Source of the DNA: Varroa destructor
Lineage: Eukaryota; Arthropoda; Arachnida; Mesostigmata; Varroidae
Assembly: GCF_002443255.2 (NCBI RefSeq)
Contig: NW_019211455.1
Location: 49,440,638 to 49,504,637, forward strand
Direction of reading: 5' to 3'
DNA: 64,000 bases
The position numbers and the translations under genes were made by a program. The notes under the pieces are model-generated. The model saw only the letters and a list, made by a program, of their open reading frames with translations, did not search any database and was not told the DNA's origin. Shown here piece by piece: positions 13,531 through 25,809 of the stretch (within the stretch, counting starts at the first letter, position 1; the number at the start of each line of letters is the position of its first letter).

Positions 13531-16500
13531 GGTTGGCTCCAAGGCAGGTCTATGGTCAGCCTTGGGGATTGCAATCGAGGCCAGTGGTGCTCTAATTTTA
13601 GCCCTTTTAACCCTATCCAGCGCGACCCTCCTTTGCATATCGTCACCCACCTTCATAGTTTATAATAAATAGTGAACTGCTAAGATCAAGAGCTTCTACC
13701 TACCTTTCTCTACTCGCATAGTCTGGTCTATGCCACTAACGCCAGTGACGGCGATGGCAAGGCGGTAAGCACGATGCCAACGCCGATAGCCAATTGCCAG
13801 TGCTAGGGTTCTTCGAAACCAGACGCAGCTGATCTCGGTCAGCACTGAGTGCTCGTGATAAGGAGCAGAACGATTCCGCGGAACGAATTTTCAAACCTCT
13901 ATACTTTAACGGTTAATCGCTCAAATTAGACTTAGTCTGAATGTTGTTTATACAGATAACAATTTCAACTGACGTGTGCCTATTGATACTTCCAAACTGA
14001 GCAGCTATTAACGTACCATTTAGTGCTTGAAATAGACGAGAGTGAAAATAGAGCGTTATTTATTTTTTTAGCATATTGGTTCATATAATCACAGCAGTCC
14101 TTGTGAAAGAATTGTGCTAAATATATATATACATATATATATATAGCCTAAGAATAAGATCCTGAATCAATTTGTGTCCTCGTTTAAAATTTATGAATGT
14201 TTATCGATTAAATTTATCAACTACATTTACGATGAATCCAGTTCGAGGACTGAATTAATCCTTGAAACTGTATCTTCGAAACCAATTTTCTCTCCTCCTA
14301 CAGGTCTCTAAGAACAAGACTTAATTAAATATGAATTTGGTATTACACTATAAATTCACGGTTCAGTACATTTTGATATACGTTGGCTCTAAATAATGAA
14401 ATACCGTTTTATTATAGCCGGCACGCGGTTTTTTCTTATGGCAAGCGACAATTGGTGGGCCAGCCTTGTCCAAAAGTGCTCTTATTAGGTAGGCTAGCTG
14501 CGTCAGAAGGATCACAGTTAAATTATATTCTACCTATATCTATCTATATTGGAAAGCCTTCTGCTAAGATAACTAATAGTGAGAGATTAAGGTTTGCTCT
14601 GAAATGGAAGAAAGATGATGAGGCCGTTAGTCAACACTGAGGCATCGAAGCGTGAATTGATCGGTTAGGTGTGGGATACATGGAGATCTCCTCCATAACC
14701 TCCTCGAACTTTTAGGAAAGGGAAGTGGGGAAAGACGTATGCCGTACTTTATGAGTAAAATGAAATCACAGGTGACTCAATTTTTCTGTCTCTTACATGT
14801 TTAAATGTAAAAGAAAAATTTCGTTCGGAGAATAAGAACCGTTTACTGCCGGAGCTTATTACACTAAACCGTAAGGCGCAATGTGCGATGGTACATTGGC
14901 TCAATGGTAATAAACGAAAACTCTCTGTAACCGTTGAACCCCATTCAAAACCATGTGTTTAGATGTGTATAGGTGTTTTTGATGAGACAGATACAAATGT
15001 GCTCGATAACCGAGCGCTTAACTAACGAGTATACCCGTTTATTGTGTACTGTTATACAGCGAACTGACCCAGCCACCCCATTTGCGTAGCTGTTACTAAA
15101 GCTATGCGCTGACAACATGTCGTTTAAGTCAGTGTTCAAATAGAAGAATAAATATAGCACGTAAAATAAACTTATATCGTCTACAGTATTTAGAAAAAGC
15201 GCAAGCGTACTCTGTAGAGTAGCGCTAGAAACTAGGCCCAAGAGTGTTTCTATTCTATTGATCAAGAAGCCATTTTCCTAGTCGAGACTCAGAGACTGAC
15301 TATTCAGCTGGTCGCCCGACCGTAACGATCATCGCAGCTACTGAAAAATAATTCAACTTCCCAGACTACGGCATAGTAGTTTCTGCTGCAGTATAATACA
15401 TCACATAAACTATATGAGTCTCAATAACAATTAACATAACGACAATTTAGCGTCGGCAGCGTATTACGGCTACAGACATAGAAGAGATTGTCTACTCCCC
15501 ATATTGTTTGATAACTGACGTCTGTTTTTCTTTCTAGATATCGAACACGTATCATTCAAGCGTTGCTAAGATAATTCTAATTGGGAATCAAATCGTGCAC
15601 GGTTCATTGAAAACGTTCTCGTGAGGTTCTCGTTCGTAGCAGGGAAACGGCTTAGGTCGCTGTCAACGAACCTTTACTCTGCTACAAGTAGTCATATTTC
15701 GCCAGCCAGCTATGACTAGACCTGTGTAAGTAGAAAGTATGTTAGATAAGGTGCTTCTGCCAAGGATATGTTAATGATTGCGGCACGATTCGCCAGCAGT
15801 GGTCAGGCAACGTCTAACTGAAATGATTCAGTTCCAGTCAATTTTATCCACATCGGGAACGGCAGCAGGCCGATATATCAGAAACCGCATCAACAAAAAG
15901 ACCAGCACTGACAACTATGACGGACTACCCATTGGTCGCACCGCTTTTAAGATGATGGCCAAACTGGCGGACCATTGACGTCTGCACTATTTTGAATGGC
16001 TGATAATAGCACACAAATGATGAGAGGCGTAGGTGGCATCAAAAGCGTAAACAGCCCTCCCCTTGTCTTTGTCCAAGCTCTATATTTTCTATGACGTAGA
16101 AGCCTATTCCGTCCCTGGCTGCCTCTGCTTCACTGCCTGAGTCTTACTGGTGTTTGCTAGTATAAGTCTGTGAGTGACAACAGCTAATTATGGTCTGCTA
16201 TTGTTTCAGACGTAAGATTTCAATAGCTGTCAGACATAAAGCCAGTGATTGGAAATCGCAACGTTCGGCTGCAGCATCAATAGGACTTCGATCTTCTTAG
16301 ATTTCCTAAGATAGGTATAAGAATTAACCAATACAAATGAAAAGCTGCGTAGATCAAAATGACCGTGGTGCATGCTGATAACAAAGGAGAAAAGTAATTG
16401 TAGAACAGAATTATAGGATCACCTTAGCCAAGCTAAATGTCGAATTTTTGCAAACAGAAAATAGAAAAAGATCTTTAAAATATATGATTAGCAAAAATAA

Positions 16501-16784
16501 ATAAAATAAAAATAGCCCTAACTCCCACCAGCTAAACCATTTGTTTCTTTAAGATATTTAGGGGTGTGCATTTTTCAGCAGTTACGACTACACTTCAATA
16601 TCCTCGACTTTTTCTTTCCTTAGCAATAAGGCCCGGTGAGTTTCAACTTTCATTTAAAGGTACTTAGCCCCTTTCGGGTTGCGCGAAAAACGGTTTAAAA
16701 GAAGCAGACATATTTCTTCTAGTTGTTCAGATCACGTAGTTGTCCGCGTGATAAGCTTCAACAATCCCTAACCGTCGTCTCGAG
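13531..16784. other. non-coding, no gene recognised
   Basis: CpG-rich to about 13.85 kb, then AT-rich. A plus-strand frame at 14383-14640 stays open for 85 codons but starts with TTG, shows no domain and lacks clear splice sites. No other structure was seen apart from the TA tract near 14.1 kb. Confidence 0.3.
14120..14145. repeat. TA microsatellite
   Basis: Alternating AT interrupted once by a C. Confidence 0.9.
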
Positions 16785-17324
16785 TTGGTGACCCCGTTAC
16801 TTCTAGGCGACTTGATAATCAAGGGTGACTCGATCAACATTATGGCCATATATGCACGTCCGGCTGCACTAGAATCTACCGAAAAGTTGACCTGCTGGTG
16901 TGGACATGAGGACAGTGAAAAGCCGATGATTGGTGCAGGTGGCCTGAATGTCAGAGTTGACTATTCTAACTGGGCTTGAACAATTGTGCCTCTCAAAACT
17001 TGGTCTACAGACCATTCCTATTCCGAATAAGGACTTTTGTAGGTCCCGTGGGGTCTTCAGTGATTTATTTGCGTTGCAAACGTTTCCATGGAGGATGTAT
17101 GACATAGCGAACGGTAAAACTTACTTGGTGAATGCGAATTATTGAAACTCGTTGGCGTTGTGGCATCTCGCTTTATGTTCACGAAGGTCCACCATAAAAG
17201 AAGCGACAACCAGGAAATAGATTTAAACTCTAATAAGCTCCAAGGGGCATCTGCTACCAACTTCCCATTCATTGGTAGCCTTAAACTGTATAGTTTTATA
17301 AATGGTTCCTGGTCCTGTCATTAA
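16785..17324 (+). mobile_element. degenerate retroelement fragment with endonuclease-like domain
   Basis: The first frame (16785-16979) reads like part of an endonuclease/exonuclease/phosphatase (EEP) domain of a non-LTR retrotransposon. A strand-like segment with IKGDSINIMAIYARP resembles the usual INVYAP region, and about 30 residues on, PMIGAGGLNVRVD resembles the conserved GGDFNARVD motif. The catalytic D of that motif is replaced by G here. A stop follows, and apparent continuation lies in other frames at about 16948-17145 and 17142-17324, as expected for an old copy broken by frameshifts. I saw no reverse transcriptase domain and no clear ends. The assignment rests on two short motif resemblances. 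Confidence 0.35.
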
Positions 17325-18332
17325 AGAAATGTGTGATCTAATTATTTCCATTCAGCTTGCCATGGCAGAACTACGACCACGGTAAAAGGGTACAGTTTAC
17401 ATAGCGGACCACATTTCTCTTCGGCCAATGGAACTAGGCAAACTTCAACTATATTTCAGCCCAGACGCTGTAGAGAAAGAGACTGTTTCAAACTAACGAA
17501 GCGGAGGTGAAAATCTTAAAGCAAACTCTTTGAAACCTTATTTTTAGTTCCCACATTTGAGACTCTCAAAACTAAGCAGTCAAACCACACCTAAAGGCCA
17601 GGTCAAGAATGACATCGTGCTCGAAAAGCTGACATAATGAAAGGCACCACAGAGGGTACCAGGCTTCTAAAAAACGTACTTCAGAAAAGTGTCGCTGCAT
17701 TTGATGGTGGGGCAACGGAAGGAATCGGTGTCGTATAAGTGAGACGATAGACCCAAGGGAACAATCTAAGGGTGTCGCTACCTAGCTCCTTATCAGTGAT
17801 TTACTTTCACCAATCAAGCAACGATACTGTTTTCTGAAGATGATTTTTTGCTTGTACTATATTGTAGTATACCATGCAATAAACATTAGTGATATTGAAG
17901 GACCGTACTGGGAAGCTTAATCTCAAACAAATAAAAGAAAGTTGATGAGAGGATATAAGCTTGCAAACGCTAATTCGGTTCGGACGAAGAGGGCCCAATA
18001 CACTGGTCGATTCCGTCGAGTTAACCCTACGTTCTCAAAATTGACACTTGGTTTCTACACTTCAACTAGAATTCGCTTGCGGTTCCACCGGCAGAGCCTT
18101 TTGTAACCCTGCGATGCTAAGTCTAGGTCTCTTCATTTATGTTATAGGAACTGTGGCGTCTGCCACTGTAGTTTACGATTTTTTGTGTTTAATATTTTCC
18201 TCAGTTAGCATTTTTCCAGCAGTTATTATCCTCGAACATTTAAAAACCTAAACATGTTATAGTTTCTGTTTGTAACATATAATTCCTTCGCTTATTAAAG
18301 GATTACCAATTTTTTCGAAATGTGACTCAATC

Positions 18333-18350
18333 ATAGCCATTAATGGCTAT
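18333..18350. repeat. 18-bp perfect palindrome
   Basis: ATAGCCATTAATGGCTAT reads identically on both strands. It could be a dimeric protein-binding site or chance. Confidence 0.85.
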
Positions 18351-18431
18351 TACGAATATGCAGTATATTCCGCGACAGCATTTATCATAGGCCTATTTCT
18401 AAATTGCACAAATAAGTAAGATTCAAAGAGT

Positions 18432-18464
18432 ATTACTTGTAAATCAAGTAAAACTACAAGTAAT
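18432..18464. repeat. inverted repeat, 10-bp arms
   Basis: ATTACTTGTA and its reverse complement TACAAGTAAT are separated by 13 bases. This is a short hairpin-forming repeat in AT-rich DNA. Confidence 0.7.
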
Positions 18465-20352
18465 TTGGGACTTGGATCCTACCTATCCAATGTTTGTCCT
18501 AATACAGTAATATGACTGAAAAAAAGTAGGAACGTAAAGTCACAGTGGATAACAAGCGTACAATTAATGAATTTTTATCACAAAATCCTCTCCTATTGAG
18601 ACTGTTATGACTAAACAGCTTCTATAGCTTGTATTCTATGCTTCTATTACCAAAGCGTGTTTATTAAACGTTGTATATTGTGGTGCAACAATTTGTCCTA
18701 GTTGCCCTCGAGCGAGTTAGTTAGATACATAGTTTTTCAACCTGCAATCATTGATCTGCGCGGAAAAATTACCTAACGAAGACTGTCCCCGAAAACAATA
18801 AATGCTTGATCGCGCTTTTTACGCTCCTGTCATTTGCCATTGGACGTTTTCTTAGTTCGCCTAAATCATCCACGTTCTGCTATAGTGACGGATAGAAATG
18901 ACCTACGTTATTGCTACACAGCTTCAATATAATTTTTCCTACCTGTGTACCATTGGCTCGAGTTCCTCAACACCAATGGACTTATTATCCATAGCGCAGT
19001 GAACATTTACTTTTAATATAGCACGCTTGAGCGGCGGACCAGTATATATATTTTTATGCAACGAGTTTTTTTGATGGCTTCCGAGACGACGAGTTCGTGC
19101 AGTAGCAGAAGTTGGTGAGCGACTAATTTTGTTCCCATAATTCAAATGAAACGTTTTTAAGGATGCCTGTTTAAAACAGAGATGAAAAGATACATGATAG
19201 GGAATAGTTACCTAATTCCATTACTCGGCTATGCAAAGTGGTCTCAGAATCAGCCTGATATTTGTTCTATAGTTTCTACTTATCTGCAAGTGTTGTCCAT
19301 TTCCGTAAGGAGCTCTATATGGGCGCCATATTGCCTTGCCTTCGGACGTAGCAGACGAGTGGCGCCGGTTTATCGCTTCCGGAGAAGCCATGCCTAAATG
19401 GCTAACTTCGCAATTTCCTTCGTTGTCTACAACAATCTGTCCCGAGACTTTAACATAAAGAGTTCCTCCCTAGCCTTGCTTCTACGCTTAATTAATTCAC
19501 TTCGTAGCCCTTTGCTTGTTGAAATTTAATTTTCCCTTTTGCCAAGTAGTTTTACCGAACGTTTTGATTTCGAAATCAATATTATCCAAAGCTAATATAC
19601 TGAATCCACTTACATAAGTATCTATTTATCGTCAGACGTCTGCACAGGCTCCCATATTGCCGAAGTCAGCTTTCTCATTCTTCTGAGTTCATACTGCTTA
19701 AAACGATCCTCGGTGCATAATTAAGACATCAGTAGAAGATAGATGGGTTGGATAACTATAGATACACCATGAACAGTTCTACGTTCGCTCTGCCCAGCTA
19801 CTTCGTCGCATCTTACAAAATGTTTTAAACTTTACGCAGTAAACAATACTTCTTTACTACGAGTTCAGGATACTTCATGTCAACTTGTTGAAAATTATCA
19901 AGCCTCAGATGTATAATATTAACAACGGTTTATAGACACAGCCCGCTTGAATAATTTGTCGAGTTGGACGTCAAATTGTTAAACTTTGCCACTGTTAAAC
20001 GGGCATATATCAACTGCGACCCAAAAAACTCTGTACCTTAGTAAGATTTTAAAGCGCGTGTACCTATAATGTTTTACCACGTTCCAAAAATCGTTGCCAC
20101 CAAAAGCCCTCCATGCATTACGTCGACGGTGAACGAAGAATACGGTGCCACCAGGAGGTGGAGTGCGTACCGTGTTACAAAGGCTTCTGACTTCACTACT
20201 ACAATGGACATGGACTTTCCTCCAAGCCAAATCTTCAAATTAAGGCCAAAAATTTTGCGTCGATTAATATTTTAAGAGCAGACGATAACGAGTAACACTT
20301 CACGAGAGCTATTGAAAAACAAAAACATTGTTTAAATTGCAGCAAAAGTTTC

Positions 20353-20400
20353 TTAATACGAATGAGGGGACGTATATATACGTCCTCTCATTCGTATTAA
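20353..20400. repeat. 48-bp near-perfect palindrome
   Basis: Two 24-base arms, without spacer, are reverse complements with one mismatch. The arm runs from TTAATACGAATGAG to GGACGTATA and the centre is TATATATA. This is long enough to be a cruciform, a palindromic mobile-element end or a fold-back unit. No open frame lies inside it. Confidence 0.9.
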
Positions 20401-22253
20401 TATAATTCGTATAGCAATAATATGCGTGATCTTCTGGGTAAGACGGCTTTCTGTTCTTCTGGGATAACAGGAACTTATATTAGTATTTGTTTTTTTTTAA
20501 CCGAAAAACCAGAAACCACTTTTGACGATTCAAGAAATTCGCTGTACACATTTCTAAGAAAATTGCTACAAATCTCGATTAGTCCCATCTAGCCTCAAAT
20601 TAGACGCTATATTAGACTTGCCCCCTGTGGCTTTGCCCCAAAAGGATTTAGCGTTATTATTAATATCCCTTCACCAAAACAAAAACGAAGCATGAAAACT
20701 TAAACTTCTTGTTGAACTTCGCCTTTTCAAAGTAGCTGCTACAATTTTGAAATTCTACTCAAATCGCAGTCGTTCAGCCAGTCTGAAAGTGTCATGAAAG
20801 GAGTCCTTAAATCAACCCTGGTTAACATCAACAGGTATTGTGATACACCTACCTGCTTACAGATCGGTGGGCAACGATTCATGGGTACCCCAAAAATAAT
20901 CTATGCAAATTTGCCATGAGAGGCTTGAACAGTTTTCATAGCGAGAATTCTGACTGGTGTTCCACTTGCGCGTCAACGTATATATTCCTTCCCTTATAGT
21001 ACAAAACTTCTGACAGAGAGTTTTCATCCCTGCCCATCATTTTATATCTCTAATATTAGCAAACGTTGTTATGATAGCATATGCAAATACTGCTATGCTT
21101 ACACAAGACGCTTGAGAAGACGGCGCATTAGGTAGCTTTGACAGCTAGCTTAGCTGTCGATAGGCATCGTTGTCGTCTTTTTAGGGCCGAGCAACGGCAC
21201 CTACGATTCCCTTGACGCAGTAGCATCGCGAATAGATTTTGGGATTTTGTTCAGTCTGTGCAGCGTACGCTAGCTGGGCCTATAGATCTGCTGTTTACTT
21301 AACGGTCTTTCTACAGTAACTTGTGTGAGTTATGGCGACTCTTACACGACGGGGATCAAGCAAGCTACCAGCTCAAGTACTACAAAGCCAAGTAACGGCA
21401 ACTCGTCCGTACCTTTCTTAAGCGGGTTCTCCTTTTATCTGAGTTAAGACTAGCGCTGTTGATGCTTCCAAGGCTGCAGCGATCCCGTCGTCATTAACGG
21501 GTTACGGGGCTCCTATCCGAAACCCTTTTAGTGGATAAGTAGCCTTCTAGCCGAGAGATGCATGATGTGTGCGATCATCCTATCCAATATGTATTTTATC
21601 ATTTAAATAGACTGATGCGTCGAAGACATAGACAACACACTTGATCTGCGAATAGAAAAAATTGCATCCGTTTCTTAGCCCCGTAAGGAAGAGAAAATCT
21701 TTAACGTTAGCGGGATGAGTGGCTCCGTCTTCCGAAAGTAGTCCCTGAACACTCGAAATGGACGTTATTAATTTTATAGAATACACATGTGAAAAAAACA
21801 CTCATTTCAATTCAATTTGTAATAGAATCAGGGTACGAAGATTTGATATTTTCCCGAAATTGACGAAGTTCTTGCATTTAGCAAACGTAAGTCAGTTGTC
21901 GAAGTACGATAATATATATATAATACAATGGAATGAGCATCAGCTTTTCAAAAGGGTGAAAAATGAGACAATTTGTCGTAGACTCTGGCACTATGGAGTG
22001 CCGGTGAGAGATATCTGAGCCATCCAAAATAGGCACTTCAATCTACGCTAGGTATATATTTAAGACGCATTTCTAGATGAACTTTGGTTGTCTAAATGAA
22101 ACCATGCTCTAACACTTATAACACCCGAAACGCCTTACTCTGTGAAACTGTAGATAACGGCGACGATCTTTGGCCTGGTTTCAGAGAAAAGCGACGCTAG
22201 GCGATGTTAGACAAAAACGAAAATAGACGAGCATCATTTTGTGCATGCTAATC
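20401..22253. other. non-coding, no gene seen
   Basis: Mostly AT-rich, with a somewhat GC-richer patch around 21.1-21.5 kb. The 86-codon plus frame at 21758-22018 and the overlapping minus frame show no recognisable domains. Confidence 0.3.
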
Positions 22254-22283
22254 AATAATAATAATAACAACAACAATAATAAT
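22254..22283. repeat. AAT/AAC trinucleotide microsatellite
   Basis: AAT units, then AAC units, then AAT units again in direct succession. Confidence 0.9.
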
Positions 22284-22650
22284 AGAGAAAACTGAGAAGG
22301 TAAGGGAATAACTTTGTCGAAACAAGGAAGTAAAGAATGTATCTCCAGTATAGGGATGATGCCGTGGTACGAACACCTATAACGTGTTTACGCGTATCGG
22401 TTATATGCTGCAAGGAGAACTAGCTGTCTCGACTATGCCGTCCCTTGACGGGCGCAAGAGACTTCCTTACGACCGACAGTCTACAACATCAACGTTGCTG
22501 CTGTTTCACTGGTATTTATCTGTCATCTCCGCATATTTTTCCTGTTTATTGCAATACACAGTTTGTCTGACCGATTACCGAAAGGACCTTTGGCCCGAAC
22601 GTGAATAGAAGCCGTTATGAGTTAATTGAAGGAGTAGAATGTCGCCGTCG

Positions 22651-22680
22651 GCACCACCTCAGCGCCTGCTGAAGTGGTGC
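22651..22680. repeat. hairpin, 12-bp arms and 6-base loop
   Basis: GCACCACCTCAG pairs with CTGAAGTGGTGC with one mismatch around the loop CGCCTG. This is a GC-rich stem in AT-rich surroundings. It is too short for a typical microRNA precursor, and no gene is adjacent. Confidence 0.75.
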
Positions 22681-25600
22681 TCCCTCGCTTAATACTAATA
22701 ACAGTACTATTGTTAATATATCCATAGATACGGATATGCGTTAGTAACTAAATGTGATGTAATAACAGTTCGCTAGGGCATTGATTCACCCGTTGCTACA
22801 GGACAACAATATTCGTATTGTTCGTAAGAGGGGTGTGCAGTTTGCCTACCGGATGCTACGTTGGAAACCATGCAATTGCGGCGGACCTACTATGCAACAA
22901 ACCCCACTTTTCCCTAACGGGATAAATAAAATAGCAGTTGTGGCTATATTACAATTTATGATCGGCGAAACAACAAATCGATATCTTTGGCGTGACGGCA
23001 CAATCGACCATGCGTACACAGGTCCACACATAACTGAACACCCACACGCAGATATATAGAAATTGCACAGAGTTCCTCGTACGGCTCTGCAGAGTTCGTT
23101 TAAAATTCCACGGCTGAGTTGCTTTCTAGGTCGCCACTGCCACAAGGTTCTTTCAAGAAGGCGCTTTTCGCTAGCCATGGAAAGCGTAAGCAAAAGTAAT
23201 AGGAGATAAGAGTACAAGATTACCGTCCGCGTAAAGCTATAGTACTGTGCCAGAAGCGGCACAGCAAGGCAAATTTACCCGCAGCAGTAATAAGTTAGTA
23301 TACAATCATTCACAATATCAGCCTGCAGTGTTGAATACTTCATACAGTAAAGAGTGGCCGTAGCCAAATGGAAGGAAAAGTAAACGAGAGGGCTAACAGA
23401 TTCAGTTAGTTGCCTAGCCGATCATAAAGGGTTGTATACATACCGCGCAAGTTTAACATGTGTTTTAGATAATGATTTTATATATATACGTTTTTGACAG
23501 AATTTCGAATGCAGAATATGCAAACAGACTGTGAGGCTTATATTACATCCAAAAATAGTTTGCATGGACCAAGGACAACAGAAAGTGCTCCATACTATGA
23601 CTTAAGTTTCGTTAGAAGGCCTCAAGGCTTTTACCAAACTATACGTTTAGAAAAACATGTATTTCTAAATATTCTATTGCAATATAAGATACATATGCTA
23701 GCTCTAAACTGAAACACTATCAAGAAATTTCTGTGGCGGACTTGCCTACCCTCTTTTCAACGTAGGTAATGAAAGAACTCTAATTTTCTAGTTCGGCCTG
23801 AAAGGCGGTAAGAAATCGTCTGGCTTGAAGCATCTGTTCGATTCCCATCTACATATGGATATAAAAAGGCAAACACTCGACAAAAGTAACACTGTCGAGT
23901 TCAGCGCGTCGTTCAGTGTTTGCATTGAGGGTGTTCGATGTTTCTATGCGTCCATTGATCCAAAGTATAACACTATCTCACTGCTGTTGCCGCTCTCGAT
24001 ACGCAATGCGATAGGTTGCATAGACTTTCCGGCTCTAACCTTGGCTCTCCGACCCTTTATCTCCCTCTTAAAGTCCTTTTCTTCTCTGCATTCGACTGAT
24101 AAGTTTCCTTATGTTTACGCTTCTGTCTGTGTAAAGCGCAATCTTACCACACAGGCGGCAGAAGACCCACCTGCCTTTCTCGGTGGTAGGGGACCGGAGA
24201 CATTCAAATAGATCAGGGACGACACGACGACAACAACAACAGCAGCATCAGCAGCAATAACAACGGCGAAAATCAGCTTAGCAGAGGTTACGTATTTTTT
24301 TCCATTGCCTCTCATCAGTTTTCCCACTACAACCCATTATGTGGGTGTTTAGAGAAAGCCTGGTGGCCTTCGGTTTGTCTGAAGCCTGTCTGTTCCATAT
24401 GTCGTAGCCAGACCATGTCGAGAGTGGTACCGACAAGACTACACCGGTCGTACGGAATGGGGATTATTCGGAAAACTACGCTTGAGCCCAAAGCTTTTCC
24501 CCCTTCTCCGTGAACCACCAACATTCATGGCGAGTAACTAGGAAGATTACGTCTTCAAGAGACTGCTTAGGCTTTTGTAGTCAGGAAAAACTGCGGCCTC
24601 TAAGCAGGAGTCGATCACAAGGGGAAACGCGGTGGACGGTAGTCACGCGATGTAGTTCGGTCACTCTGTGGCCGTCAGCTTTGTTGTTAGTCCCGTTTTC
24701 GCTTATCCCATAAAGGCTGCAGCTTGCGGCCTGTGTTTTCCGAGTGCTCCTGCTACTGGCGCTGAACCACCAGCAGCTGTCAGTTATTAGCTTTCTGCAC
24801 ACAAGATGAAAGACATCTTTCTACAAATTCCCGCAAAAAAACCCCTACAAAGTTAAGCGGGCAGCAAAGCGTACCAGACAAGAGTTGAATTCAAGGATAC
24901 TTAGACATACATGCGTTTAGTCGTGTATACATGATATTCTACTACGATCGTTCGGACTACATAAGTTACGTTTCTAGTGTCTAATATTCAAGATAGTTAT
25001 TGAAGAACATAGTAGCTTAACATACACAAGGCATGACGGGTACGCTTCGTTTTGTCATGCACTTGGAATTTTTAAAATGGCTTTCGTAATTTCTTTTTTT
25101 TTCTAGCTATCAGTCAACGACAGGTCATTTAATGATTCATGATATACAATTCAAACTATTAAATTTATAAAAACAGTCGAGAATATTGCTTAAAATACAA
25201 GCAGGGACGAGCAATTGGTGTCGAGCTATAGAAGCGTGAAGAAGTTCAGTGTACAGATAATTAACTTTTCCCGTGTTGTTACGGAGATAAACTTGGGCAG
25301 AACGCGCGTTTTTTGCAAGAACAACCTGCTTTCTTTGAGAATAGTTTGCCAATTGTTACCTGAAGGTAAGTTAAAGTTTGCTTAATAACAAAAAAATTAA
25401 GACTTCAATTTGGGTTACATGTCCAAACGTCAAAGCCAGAGCTTTGTAGCATGCTTTATTTTGTTATCGATTGGTCCATATAGCAATAGAACTTCTAGGG
25501 ACTGTCTGGTTTTTCCACCAAATAATCCGTTAAAAGTTGGTCGACTACACGACGGCTGTACTTTTAGTCTGTGAGTGAAAAAGGTGTATCCAAATAGGGA

Positions 25601-25789
25601 AGCGGGTACTACTTGGATATGTTCGCTCACATGGGAAATCGACGAAAAAGCCGAGCTTCAGGCAGCGCGTTCCACAAAAGTCCATCATTGATACCAACGC
25701 AAAATCTGATAGACAACAGTTCGTTTATAGTACTCGGTTAGAGTTGTATGACATTTTTCTACTTATGTGAATTTTGCCTCACAGCCTAT
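22681..25789. other. non-coding, no gene recognised
   Basis: Several open frames of 90-140 codons overlap here on both strands (22.8-23.3 kb and 23.8-24.2 kb), but none shows a domain, a clear splice-site pair or consistent composition. A CAA/CAG-type triplet run lies near 24230-24265. No tRNA or transposon was recognised. Confidence 0.3.
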
Positions 25790-25809
25790 ACCAATCGATA
25801 TCGATTGGT
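25790..25809. repeat. 20-bp perfect palindrome
   Basis: ACCAATCGATATCGATTGGT is fully self-complementary and contains two ATCGAT cores and outer CCAAT boxes facing each other. Confidence 0.9.

Larger units (their letters stand above)
17325..20352. other. non-coding, no gene seen
   Basis: AT-rich sequence with two short inverted repeats listed separately. No exon-like frame on either strand was convincing. Confidence 0.35.

Noticed and set aside
13326..13656. Arg/Gly/Pro-repeat frames on both strands
   Set aside because: Direct translation products of the tetranucleotide microsatellite.
22846..23262. Minus-strand frame of 138 codons with a leucine run
   Set aside because: No recognisable domain, an overlapping frame on the other strand, and no supporting splice sites; chance is sufficient.
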